Positions 19,214 through 29,305 of a DNA stretch of 64,000 bases are shown here, piece after piece. The stretch spans positions 62,001 through 126,000 of the forward strand of contig JANUWI010000020.1 in assembly GCA_025504975.1 (NCBI GenBank), in the 5' to 3' direction. This DNA is from Plenodomus lindquistii. Taxonomy: Eukaryota; Ascomycota; Dothideomycetes; Pleosporales; Leptosphaeriaceae. The position numbers were made by a program, and so were the translations under genes. The notes beneath the pieces are model-generated. The model had not been told where the DNA came from. It did no database searches and saw nothing but the letters and a program-made list of their open reading frames with translations. Position 1 is the first letter of the stretch, and each line of letters opens with the position of its first letter.

Positions 19214-19474
19214 GCCTCCCCCCTCCTCTTCCTCCATCTTTCTTTCATCAACCGACGACGATGGAGATGGAGACGAGGATGGAGACGGTGAGAATAGATA
19301 TGGTGTCTGCTCTCGCCGTCTCCTTCGTCTCCATCTTTGGAGTATTTGGACTTCACTGCGTACTACCCTGGTGAGGGTCTCCCGTCGAAACTGGGCTGCT
19401 TGCTGCCCAAAGTCTTTTCTTTGCGTGATGGTTCTGCTTCGTGATGTCGATGCCCGGGGCGCGTTGCCGCACGA

Positions 19475-19512
19475 AGGGCGCGCCTGCAGGATACGCTAGC
19501 GTACCCTGTGGC
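19475..19512 (-). repeat. LTR-like fragment resembling Copia element 1 LTR
   Basis: On the minus strand this reads GGGTACGCTAGCGTATCCTG, aligning with the palindromic core and the following CCCTGCAG of the element 1 LTR (7028-7052) with few changes. It is probably a remnant of a related LTR. The similarity is short. Confidence 0.35.
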
Positions 19513-19647
19513 CCTAATTAGGACTAGCGCCAAAATAAAGTGCCGGCCTCCCCAGCTTTACGAATCACAGATCCCCTCTCCAACTTTACGATCTTGCTCG
19601 TCCCTTGAGCAAGACTTTTTGCGCTTGTGTGAGGATTTTCATCTGTG

Positions 19648-20455
19648 TCAGTCAACATCTTCTGAGGGCTCCGTATCGCTAGCTGTAACGTCGTAGTATT
19701 GATACGTAGCACGCTCTTCCTCAGTCAGCGGGCGCGGGCGAATTTCCACCGTCTGCTGTAGCCTTATTGGCTCTCTAGCCTCCTGCAAGGCATGCTGCCG
19801 TCGAGTTCTTGGTAGCTCGGCTTCTTCTTCTGCCTCGTCTATATTTGATTCGTCGTGTTGTGCCGGTGGCGGCCTGTCGACATGGATATTGCCCTACAAT
19901 GCCCCCTGGTAGAGTTTGTAGTGGCCCCGATCCTCTTCCGCGATGTCTGCAACTTCTCTTTGATAGAACGGTTTAAGCCTCCAGCCGGGTGTTGTATGTG
20001 CAAAGCTTGTTCCGTCAAGGCCCCCTAACCTGTACGTGCCGCGCTCCTCTAATGATTCAAGGGTGCGATAAGGTCCAGGCCAGCGGCTACTGAGCTTCCT
20101 GTCTCAGGACATGTCTATTTCCCGAACCGAATCCCATAGAAGAACTAGCATCCCTAGCAGCATGCTTTCCCGCCTGATTTCTTTCCTGTCGTCCCAGTAT
20201 TCCTTCTTTTGCAGGCGCAGCCGCTCTACCCTAGAGGCTGCATCTTTTAGGAACTAGTCGCGCAAGTCCAGCTGCATTGCCCTGACTGCCAGTAGCTCAC
20301 TTCGGTTAGTCACTTTTCAAAAGGGTAGAGTCTGCCAGCTAGGAAGAGCAAGCCCAATGGGCAGGACCGGGTTCTAGCCGGTAATCAGCTAGAATAGGGA
20401 GTATCCCGAGCTTTCTTAGACTGAAATTCGGTCTGCCATAATAGAAATAATCTAA
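19648..20455 (-). pseudogene. Ty3/gypsy pol remnant, integrase C-terminal end
   Basis: One minus-strand frame reads from about 20455 to a TGA at 19648 with several in-frame stops. It shows the end of a gypsy-class polyprotein: LRLQKKEYWDDRKEI, then LVLLWDS, KLSSRWPGPYRT and LRPFYQ-like WRLKPFY, a layout typical of the region after the integrase core (...LV...D....KL..RW.GPY.I...LDG...R.KPF). An acidic tail follows. The stops (TAG after LDLRD, TGA after DMS, TAG after QGAL) fit C-to-T decay. No reverse transcriptase or paired LTRs remain nearby. It is a dead fragment. Confidence 0.65.
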
Positions 20456-20490
20456 AAAAGCTGTTATGGAACGTGTTTATAGCTGCACTA

Positions 20491-20700
20491 TAGTTAAGCT
20501 CCTACTCTAGAGTGTTACTACGTGATAGTTAAGCTCCCACCCAAGAGTATTACTGCGCGATAGTTAAGCTCCCACCCTAGGGTGTTGCTGCGCGATAGTT
20601 AAGCTCCCACCCCAGAGTATTACTGCGCGACAGTAGAGCTCCTAGTCCGGGGTGTTACAGCGCGACAGTAGAGCTCGTACCCTAGAGTGTTGCTGCGCTA
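20491..20700 (+). repeat. 35-bp tandem repeat, six units
   Basis: Six head-to-tail units of exactly 35 bp, each TAGTTAAGCTCC... ending in TGCGCGA or a variant. The last two units begin CAGTAGAGCT. A related partial unit follows to about 20750. Confidence 0.85.
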
Positions 20701-20863
20701 CGTTATTGTAGGCTAGTGCAGTTTAGTAAGCTGGGTATTGCTGCGCTAAACTTTACTGGTACGGGTACGTGTACGCATTGTAGTTATTAGACGCTGTTGC
20801 GTGTGTTTAGTAGAAGGCGTAGGCCTAGCTAAAACTTGCAATATAGATAAAAGGTAGTAAGTG

Positions 20864-21019
20864 CAGCAGATGGGACTTGAACTACACCAGTCTACTGCGG
20901 TGCGAGCAGAAAAAGGGGGATTGAAGAGACACGTTAAACCGCAGCAGATTGGTCTTGGATTACACCAGTCTGCTGCGGTGCGAGCAGAAAAAGGGGGGTT
21001 GAAGAGACACGTCAAACCG
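20864..21019 (+). repeat. 78-bp tandem duplication
   Basis: Two 78-bp units (20864-20941 and 20942-21019), each starting CAGCAGATKGG and containing GTGCGAGCAGAAAAAGGGG, plus the start of a third. Because 78 is divisible by three, both strands are open and give repetitive false ORFs (20746-21085). Confidence 0.85.
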
Positions 21020-21084
21020 CAGCAGATTGGTCTTAGAAAGGCAGGTCTGCTATGCTGTAGTAAGAAAAGTGCTAAGCTTAACTA

Positions 21085-21190
21085 GTTACTAATAACATTA
21101 TCTATAATACTAATAATAATAACTACTATCTACTTAGTAAAACCTACTAGTAAATAACTTAGTATAGCTTAATTAGTTAAAACTACACGC
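21085..21190. other. AT-rich spacer between repeat arrays
   Basis: TAATAATAATAACTA-like sequence. No gene. Confidence 0.4.
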
Positions 21191-21194
21191 AGCT

Positions 21195-21635
21195 TAATCT
21201 ACGTCAACCTGCCTTGAATCTGCGTCAATCTGCCTTGAATCTACGCTCAATCTGCCTTGAATCTGCGTTAATCTGCCTTGAATTTGCGTCAATCAGCCTA
21301 GTATCTACGCCCAATCTGCCTAGAATCTACGTTAATCTGCCTAGAATTTACGTTAATCTGCCTAGAATCTGCGTCAATCTGCCTTGAACCTGCGTCAATC
21401 TGCCTGGAATCTACGCCCAATCAGCCTTGAATCTGCGTCAATCTGCCTTAAATCCGCTGTAAACCTGCGTAAATCCGCGTTAACCTGCGTTAATCTACCT
21501 TGAATCTGCGTTAATCTGCCTAGAATCTACGCCTAATCTGCCTGGAATCTGCTTTAAATCTGCGTTAATCTGCCTGGAATCTGCATTGAATCTACGTCAA
21601 TCTGCCTTGAATCTGCGTCAATCTGCCTGCCCCTA
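21195..21635 (+). repeat. Minisatellite of about 20-bp units
   Basis: About 21 imperfect units of AATCTGCGTCAATCTGCCTTG. The short word AATCTGCG also appears away from the array, at about 24870-24890 and 33520-33672. Confidence 0.85.
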
Positions 21636-21639
21636 ACTA

Positions 21640-24600
21640 CAGTCGCTAGGCCTTGGGTACTTTGGACTTCCCTACGGGCGCTGCCCATGGCGTTTTTAGA
21701 CACTACTTCTCCCACACATACAATCTCCAGCAGGTCTTTTTAGCCGCCTGCTCTTCTTCTCTCTACAAGTTGGCTATGCTGGTATTGTAGATAGTAGTCC
21801 TCTCTACGCGCAATTGTTTGCCTTTGTGTTTCACAGATTCCGCTCAACCCACACCATCTTTGCGTACTCGCGGAATTTTGGCAAGGCAGCATCGCATTTG
21901 CCTCTGCTGATACAGACGCAGCCCTCATCAACACGTTTGGCTGAGTATTTCATGGCCATGATCCTGGCTCCTCACACATGCAATCACACCACACTGGTTT
22001 TTTTTTTGGGGTGGCCAGCCCCCCCCCTCTCCCCCCATGAGGCGAGCCATTGTATTTTTGGAAACTAAGGGTGACGTGTGTGTGAACAAGGAGAAGAGCG
22101 TAGAGGGACTGATCAATGCCCACTTGGCTACATCCTCTCTGGTTTTCAACCCTGTCCCTCAGAAGCATGGCTATCATGTACATGCGTTTCGAGGCATGTA
22201 CATGATAGCCATGGAAATTTGTGCTGCCATGGGATTCTGGAGCAGGCGCAGCGGCACATGGATTTGGTGCCGCTGTATTGGGAGACAAGCAAGGCGTAGG
22301 TGGCCGGATCTCGGCTTCGCTGCACACATGATATGCTCGTAGAGCGTTTTCAAAGCAGGCAGCCGAGAACATGAAGTCTACCGCAGTGTGATTGGAAGAA
22401 GCTGGCCCAGCAGGACATAAAACTATAACCATACCGTTTTTAAACCCACGCGCAGCACATCGTCATGGCATGGGATTACTTGTGCACAGAGCGGGGACAT
22501 GGTTTCCCTTTTGAAGTGATTTCCAAATGCTGCCCAGCGGCACATTACCATGCAAAGCTCGTTTTTTTGGAAACACGCAAAGTAGGTGTAGGTAACAAGA
22601 GACAGGTTGCTACTGCATGGTACTTGAAGAAGCAAGCATAACCGCACATGTCGTGGGTTGCGATGAATTCTGGAAGCACAACAGCAGACATCGACGTATG
22701 CCGTGAGTCTTTGGAACACGCACCTCTGGCGTGGGGACTGGGAGGCTTGGGGTCGAGAGGCAAATGTAGACTTTAACTTATCTCCTCGTCCGAAGGCTCC
22801 TGAGCAGAAGGTTGGCTTCCCACGCACATGAGACATCTCGCTTAGCGTTTTCGGAGCGAGCGGCAGAGAACATGACATCGACCGTGGCGTGTGTTGAGGA
22901 GGCTGGCCCAGCAGGACATGATCCGTAACTGTAACGACTTCGGATCCAGGCGCAGCACATAGTCATAGCATGGGATCACTTCTTGATCTTTTTGGGAAGA
23001 ATCAACTCCGGTGTGGGTGTTACCAGACTTGGGGCATCTAGCAACTACTTTATACCCAGATTCTTGGAACATGTGCTTGTCTTGGATATCTTTTGCAGTG
23101 AAAAAGATAGAGGCTGACATGTATGACTTGTCAGCACAACATCACCTTGTTGTACAGGTTGTTTTCACGTGCCAGACCAAGCAGGGACATTCGCTCGCCC
23201 ACTACTAGTTTTGTAGCCGCCGGCGCTCCTGCCCATGAGTTTGGTTGCCGTTGTTTTTAGACACCAGTCCTCGCACACATACACTCTCTAGCAGAGCATT
23301 TTGTCCGCCTATCCTCCTTCCCATACGCTGGAATGGATGATTTTTTTAGGAATTAAAGGGGGGGGGGGGGGTGTGCGGAGAAGCAGAAGAACGTAGCAGA
23401 AGGTATTTATGCCGCAGAGGCACCAGTCAAGGCCATGTTCACTAGGCCTTGAGTATTTTGGACGTCCCCATGTGCGCAGCCTATACGGCTTTCAACCGCC
23501 AGGCGAAACGGCCATCTACCGAATTCGGCCTGTTTGTTCGGCGGCCAGCCCTCTTCCCCATGAGTTCCAGCTCAGTTCCTTTTCGGACACCAGTCCTCCC
23601 ACTCATCCAATGCCTCACAATGGTCTTTTTTGGCCGCCAGCCCTCGATCCATGGGCTGGGAAAGGGTGGTTTTCGACACCAGGGGTGATGTGTGTGTAGA
23701 GGAGGAGAAGAGCGTACGGAAAGGTAGCACAAGCTTAGCTTCCCACGCACATGATATGCTGGAAGAGCGTTTTGAAAGCAGGCGACAGAGAACATGGAAT
23801 ATACTGCAGTGTGATTTTGGAACACGCGCGTCTGGCGTAGGAAATAGGAGACTCGGTGCGTTGAGGGATGGATGTATACCTCAACCGATCGTCTCTTCTC
23901 CATGCACTTGGTAGTTTATCTTTTGAAGGAGTCTGTTTCAAAACACACAGTCCTGCTCATCAGATCAACGGAAACCGAATTTAGAAGGGTCAAATCTTCA
24001 ACTACAGCGGCACATGTAGATGGCCTACGTAGTTTTTAAGAAGAAGCATGGTGTTGATAGCAGGAGTCAACTTCTCACGCACATGAAATATCTCGTTGAG
24101 CGTTTGAAAAGCAGGCACCAGAGGACATGAAGTCTACAGCAGTGTGATGGGAAGAAGCTAGCCCAGCAGAACATGAAACTGTAACCGTATAGTTTCTGTA
24201 TCAACACACAGCACATGGAGTAACTCGGTAGTTTTTTTCGAATCCACGCACGGCACATGATCGTGACATGGGATCACTTCTTGATCTTTTGGGATGAACC
24301 AACTCTGGTGTGGGTGTTATGAGACTTGGTAGATCTAGCAACGGCTTTATACTTGCTTGTTCCCAGAGCCCCATGACATGCACCCAGCGAGGAAACCTTT
24401 TGTAGCAAGCAAAGTAGGAGCTGCGCATATGACTCACCAGCACAACATTACGTTGTTGTACTAGTCTTTTTGGAGTTCTGGACCAAGCAGGAACATAGCT
24501 TCCTCTGATGCGATCTTCAAACTCTGCCCAGCAGCACATAACCATAAAGAGGTTGTATTTGAGAACACGGACATAGACTTGGCTACTGTTGAGTTTTGGG

Positions 24601-24715
24601 AGCACAACACCACACATGGGCGCTACCACATGGTACTTTCAGAAGCAAGTACCACAGCACATAGACTCAGCTGCTGCTGATTTTGGAATAAACACTGCAG
24701 TGTAGGAAGCAGAGA
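21640..24715. repeat. Higher-order array of diverged repeats, non-coding
   Basis: Blocks recur at intervals. One block (CACGCACATGA..., AGAGCGTTTT, AACATGAAGTCTACMGCAGTG, GGCCCAGCAGGACAT) is seen near 22325-22460, 22822-22960, 23740-23815 and 24075-24200. A second (GGGATCACTTCTTGATCTTT to GTGTGGGTGTTA) is near 22972-23020 and 24268-24320. A third (AGCACAACATYACSTTGTTG, GACCAAGCAGG) is near 23135-23190 and 24440-24495. A fourth (TTTTTAGACACYASTYCTC) is near 21692, 23255 and 23590. So a unit of at least 1.2 kb was duplicated and then diverged. The scattered ORFs are not conserved between copies. A run of 13 G lies at 23359-23371. Confidence 0.6.
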
Positions 24716-25002
24716 CTTGGTGCGTAAGAAGGGCAATTTATACCCCTACCCCATATTCCATTGGCCTGCCGCTCTCTCTTCTTCATTCTATCTCATGCCT
24801 ACTGCCCCGGGATCTCGAGTCCACCCCATGGGTTTGCTGCTCCAGGATTTCGATTTCACGATTGCGCTCAATCTGCGCTCAATCTGCACTCAGTCTCTGT
24901 CGTTACTTGCTTAATCTCGTGCAACTCGGCGCGCTGATTCACATACTCGAATTTCAAGTCAATCAGCCGGCGGAAACCTAACGACATGGGGTTTTGAATG
25001 GC
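24716..25002. other. Spacer before the second Helitron-like end
   Basis: Contains short AATCTGCGCTC repeats (24862-24895) and two extra copies of CTAACGACATGG (24976 and 25002), the motif that also forms the hairpin at 25075. Confidence 0.4.
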
Positions 25003-25115
25003 TAACGACATGGAGGGGGTGTTCCTAGAATTACGCAGAGCGCGGGATATCTCAGCCCTAACAAAAAAAACCCTAACGACATGGAGGCCTCCATGTCGTT
25101 GACGCCATGGGTTAG
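25003..25115 (+). mobile_element. Helitron-like 3' terminus, copy 2
   Basis: Matches 1220-1333 and ends at the same GGGTTAG. A perfect palindrome with 13-bp arms (25075-25100) is followed by GACGCCATGGG and TTAG. The flank after 25115 (AAAATAG) is unrelated to that of copy 1, which fixes the element boundary. The body would lie to the left, in the repeat-rich region. Confidence 0.5.
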
Positions 25116-25200
25116 AAAATAGACGCTACCTTGAAACTTTGCGATACCACACCATGACTCCACTTCCAACATTCTGTGTCCGCATTTATACGAGGTTTAA

Positions 25201-25575
25201 AAATTCATACTCGGTTATATTTCTGCGTACGACGCAGCAAAGCTTAAGCGGTCAGGAGCTCTCATACTAGACGCGAATGAGGGAGTACGGTACCTTAACC
25301 CTCTGCGTGATTTATTATGGGATACGGACAAGTTCCAGAATCAACTAGGTCGAGGCATGAGAATGAGCTTGATAGGCAGAGACGTACCCGCTCTATATCA
25401 TAGATTGAGGGATACACGAGGATATCTTAGCAAAGAGAAGAATCGTCGCCGTACATTGCGAATATACCTCATGGCAACTTTCCTAGTCAAAGGAACGTCA
25501 GCAGAAGCCGCGTGTGCAATGATGAATTTTAGCATCACTGGAGCACGCTGCTACAGCCGTGGTATCGTTGATTAA
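25201..25575 (+). CDS. Unrecognised coding-like frame
   Basis: Open from 25201 to a TAA at 25573-25575 with natural-looking composition (GALILDANEGVRYLNPLRD, then LYHRLRDTRGYLSKEK). The first ATG in frame is 25357, which would give 72 residues. The better-looking upstream residues suggest a missing 5' exon or a gene truncated by the Helitron-like insertion boundary 85 nt to the left. No domain is recognised. Confidence 0.3.
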   Translation, partial: KFILGYISAYDAAKLKRSGALILDANEGVRYLNPLRDLLWDTDKFQNQLGRGMRMSLIGRDVPALYHRLRDTRGYLSKEKNRRRTLRIYLMATFLVKGTSAEAACAMMNFSITGARCYSRGIVD

Positions 25576-25638
25576 CTGCAGCTGCAAGAGCTACGGCTAA
25601 GCCTACTCTAAGATCCACAGCCCCAAAAGAGGTCTATC

Positions 25639-26004
25639 ATGTCATTCGATATTCCTACAGCTCCACATTCTCGAGCTGGGGTCAAGGGCCACTGGCATTC
25701 AGAAAAGAACATTCTAGACTGTACCGTCGATCTCCGTATTTATGTTCTTTGTTTCGATGACAGGATGTGGGACGAGATAAGATTGCCTCCTAAAGATGCA
25801 CTACGCGTGGTCATTGGAGTAAGCCAGATGTTTAAAACTGGTTCTCGAGTCATCGTAAGGAGGGAATATGCTGGGAAGGTAGAATTGGAAGGGAACAAGA
25901 ATGCAGTATTGACGGGGCATCCTTCTGATGCGCTATCAGCCTCCATGACACAACCTTTAGCAGTTAGGATAGGTATATTTATAGTGGCATCAATTGAATT
26001 ATAA
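25639..26004 (+). CDS. Small hypothetical protein, 121 aa
   Basis: ATG at 25639 opens 121 codons (SFDIPTAPHSRAGVKGHW at the start). There is no signal peptide or known domain. It is in the same frame as the ORF ending at 25575, separated by two stops, so the two may be parts of one decayed gene. No in-frame intron joining them was found. Confidence 0.35.
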   Translation: MSFDIPTAPHSRAGVKGHWHSEKNILDCTVDLRIYVLCFDDRMWDEIRLPPKDALRVVIGVSQMFKTGSRVIVRREYAGKVELEGNKNAVLTGHPSDALSASMTQPLAVRIGIFIVASIEL

Positions 26005-27510
26005 AATGGTTAACATGAAGCTCATTCGAAGCGTGGAGACCGCATGACGCGCACGCGCCTCTCACCTCGTACTCTCAGCTATACCGGAGGCTCACCTTCA
26101 CAGTCCTCAATTGCGGCCAACGCTAGTGTTGGACGGCCAGGAACACCAAAACCTCATCAGCGTCTCCATCGTTTAGAAGTCTCGCTCTAAGGATCCTCTC
26201 CCTTAATTATCGCGCACCTTTGCATGCTTTGTTACAGTGATCCGAGGTAAGGTTAATTTCGACTACGGAGATTGGCGGGTGGCGAGAGTAAACGTACCGT
26301 GATGCTGTTGCTGACAGCCCATGACTGATGGTGCGCGCTATGCCATGCACCCCGCAGCCCTTTCAAGGTCCCCCACACTGCCACAAATCGTCATGTGGTC
26401 CTGATCGTTGCTGCGAAAAAGCCGCTCATGTGTTATTGTTTAGTTACCAGCAAATGTACTCGGCTAGCCCGCTTCACAGCATACTGTACGCAAGCTCCTA
26501 CTTGAGCTCAGATCGCAGTCGAGCGATATGGCCTGAATTTGCGAGCCAATTTCCAATGGGAGAAGACGTCGGCATTGTCGGCAATCAAAACGTGGTTGGT
26601 TGGGAGTGTTACCCCCGCTCTAGAAGCTGCATCGTTACCCTTGTTGCCAGGCGTTCATCACATATTCTAGAGCCTGGCATTCGAAATCTGATGATGACGA
26701 ATGCATTGTCCTCATCCGCGCTTGAGGGTTATCTACGCGCGCGATTCTGCAACGGGAACTATCTATGGGTCGCCCAACACCATGTTGCATGCCGGGACGT
26801 CATGCCTCCAGCATTCAGCATATGAGTAACGATAACCTTCCGTAGTCTCCCAGAACCATTGGCTGTACAGACCTTTAGTATGGTCTCTTGCGCCTGTCGT
26901 CACGAGCTGGAGACTGTTAAACCACTTTCTAATTGGAATATGCCTGACTTACAAGACATGGCTCGTCTTCACCATACAGAGTCGTTAAAGGGTTATGGTC
27001 GCGAATGCAATAGCATGGGCGGTACAGAGCTGGGCTTTGGACGGCGAACGTGATGGGCAATGTGTAACACGCTGCGAAATCAGCAACTGTGGCTTGCGAT
27101 CTTCCAGCAGCTATGCCAAGGAACGGGATTATGATGAATTGTTTCATGATGCCTGTGTCAGGGACCTGGTCCGTTAGTGGTCGGATGGGGTAACTTTGTC
27201 GGTCGTTGAAGCTTGGATTTAATGGCTATCATTAGGCACTTATTCGACCTAAGATCTTACCAGTACTGTAGCCGCCGCTTGCGCCTCGTAAGGCACAGCT
27301 ACAACACGCAACGGTTTACTGTTCTTGGGGCCCAGTCTACGTACTGCGGGCTTCGAGATATGGGTTACAGAGAACAGACAACCATATTCGGGGTCATGTA
27401 ATCGGACAGCGTGCACCATGCCGCAATTTACAGCCTACCTTCCCACCATTACTATAAGGTCCTTGACAAAGCCATAGTCTTCTACCGCATATAACCCAAG
27501 GTCGCTTCAA
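26005..27510. other. Intergenic, no supported gene
   Basis: Several open frames of 60-165 codons occur (the longest 26328-26825, plus strand, from an ATG), but none has a domain, splice partner or upstream element that argues for a gene. Confidence 0.4.
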
Positions 27511-28748
27511 ATGGATCCTCCACCAGCCTATCCTGGCGAAAATCAGCCACAGGGCACGCAGTGGCGACTTCGCAACGCAAAGTATCGGTCATACTTCACT
27601 GTGAATGGTCAGGCATCAGTCTCAGACTTTCGCGAACATTTTGATTGCCTAAGGGACTCCCTTTTAGGCTACACACATGCAAGTTCCAACCTTACTTGGA
27701 GGGTACCATACCAGAGTCTGACTAATGCATGCTTGGCAAAGAATCGGTTGTGTACATGATAAGCACCCAGTGCTAGAGGTTCAGTACAGTCAAACCTTCC
27801 AAAACATCGAGCGTCTTATCAATGATTATCGAGATTGCGTCGGCAATGTCCATCCTCTAAGCGAGGAAGATGTCCTCTTTTTGCTTCTTAGTCGCTACGC
27901 CGAGTCCTCAGGAACCAAGGTTTACGCAGAGATTCAACGCGACGAGAACATCCAGATCTTTGACTCATTAATACCTGAGCCTTTGGTTAGCCCCTAGCGC
28001 TTCTCATCGAATGCAACACTAAGCTCTGCTAGCATGTGGACACGATGACAGAGAATCTGGTCTTTGGTTCTGGGACGATAAACGCAGACGTACTCGCCGA
28101 GCCCCAAGATCACTCCCCACCATCTTTAGTCACGGACTGCTCCTCCGAGCGATCCCCGGTAGGGTCTCACGTCTATTCTCCGATTACGCCTCCGTCAGAA
28201 TTCATGTCAGGAATTGGTCGGCACTTTCTCGTGCCACAAACGTCTTCCAGCACTCTCAACGAGTGCCCGGTCACCCTCAACTTCCCCGCAGTCTTTGCTG
28301 TAGGTACGCAATTCAGACGATGGGAAGTCAACATGTCCCAAGGTCTTGACAACGAACAATACGTCCAAACATCAGACGACAAATGTGATACTCAGGACCA
28401 GCTGCCTGAGAAGCTACGTCCGCCTCCGTTCTGCGTGCACAGGTGCCATCACCGCGGTGTTGTACGTGGTGGCGAAGATGGCGATTTTGAACTGCCTTTT
28501 GGGTTTTCTGAAACAGTACATCACATGTACAACGCGCCACAGGATGTAAGCACTCGATCCTCTGCTAGGGCTGCTAGGGAACAATATTGACAACGCAGTT
28601 CCATCATGTGGGATTTTACATCTCCGACAGAACCAAACGCTCGATGCCCCAGGAGGATGGGGATTTGATGGCATATGAGTGTGAGATTCTTCCACTTCAG
28701 CTTCTCCTCTACATCACGGTGCAACGTCATAGGGAAATACTTGCTTAA
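27511..28748 (+). CDS. Unrecognised four-exon protein, 351 aa
   Basis: My model is exons 27511-27702, 27785-27985, 28033-28545 and 28599-28748. Introns 2 (GTTAGC...CACTAAG...CTAG, 47 nt) and 3 (GTAAGC...TTGACAAC...GCAG, 53 nt) are well formed and phase 0. Intron 1 (GTACCA...TGACTAAT...TTCAG, 82 nt) is weaker but also phase 0. Splicing intron 3 removes a premature TGA and adds about 50 natural residues (ISDRTKRSMPQEDGD) to a TAA at 28748. The start MDPPPAYPGENQPQ is disordered; the middle has VHPLSEEDVLFLLLSRYAE; the rest is S/P-rich with CVHRCHHRG. There is no signal peptide. I recognise no family. Reading four exons in agreement supports a real gene. Confidence 0.55.
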
Positions 28749-29305
28749 GACTGTTTCTGAGATAAGGAGGTAAGGGAACATCTGCACTTGTGCCAATAAG
28801 TCTGCTAATTATTAAGCTTAGGTTTGGACCGCTTCGCATCCTTTCTATGTTAAATGTAATGGTTGTTAACTGTTACTTTGGTATGGAAGCGGCTTGTGTG
28901 CCAGCGTTTGACAGTAGATTATATACTTGCAGTAAATCTTCAATATCCACTACCCGCCGTTGTGATGTTTATAAACTGTTTCCGGTACCTCGTAGTTCTT
29001 GGACCCGATTCGTGTATACCGTTAAGTGCTACTCTCGCCTTGTCTCATATCTAGGGTATATTGAACGTGTATCCTGTTACCCTCATCTCTAAATTCGTGA
29101 CTGTCGTCCGTGGAGTACGAAAGTATATAACCTTACAAGATTCCCTCCTTGTGTGAATCTATAAGCATCCTCGAACACAATTGAGCAGGCCTCAATCTAA
29201 TCCTATTCGTCGTCACATCTCCATCAATTTGCAAGCAGATTTTTCTCACTTTCGTATTTTTTAATATTACCCACCGTTGCAGCGCCACCAACTTAGTGTG
29301 TGAGA
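28749..29305. other. Intergenic, promoter of the 29306 gene
   Basis: Contains a TATATAA at 29124-29130 and a T-rich stretch before the ATG. No other feature. Confidence 0.4.
29124..29130 (+). promoter_or_regulatory. TATA box
   Basis: TATATAA about 180 nt upstream of the ATG at 29306. Confidence 0.4.

Noticed and set aside
20746..21085. ORFs on both strands with CLFNPPFSARTA-type repeats
   Set aside because: They are translations of the 78-bp tandem duplication.
20491..21635. Regular tandem units considered as a CRISPR array
   Set aside because: Units are contiguous without unique spacers, and the genome is eukaryotic.
26328..26825. 165-codon plus-strand ORF from an ATG
   Set aside because: No recognisable domain, promoter element or splice support; composition near that of random sequence.
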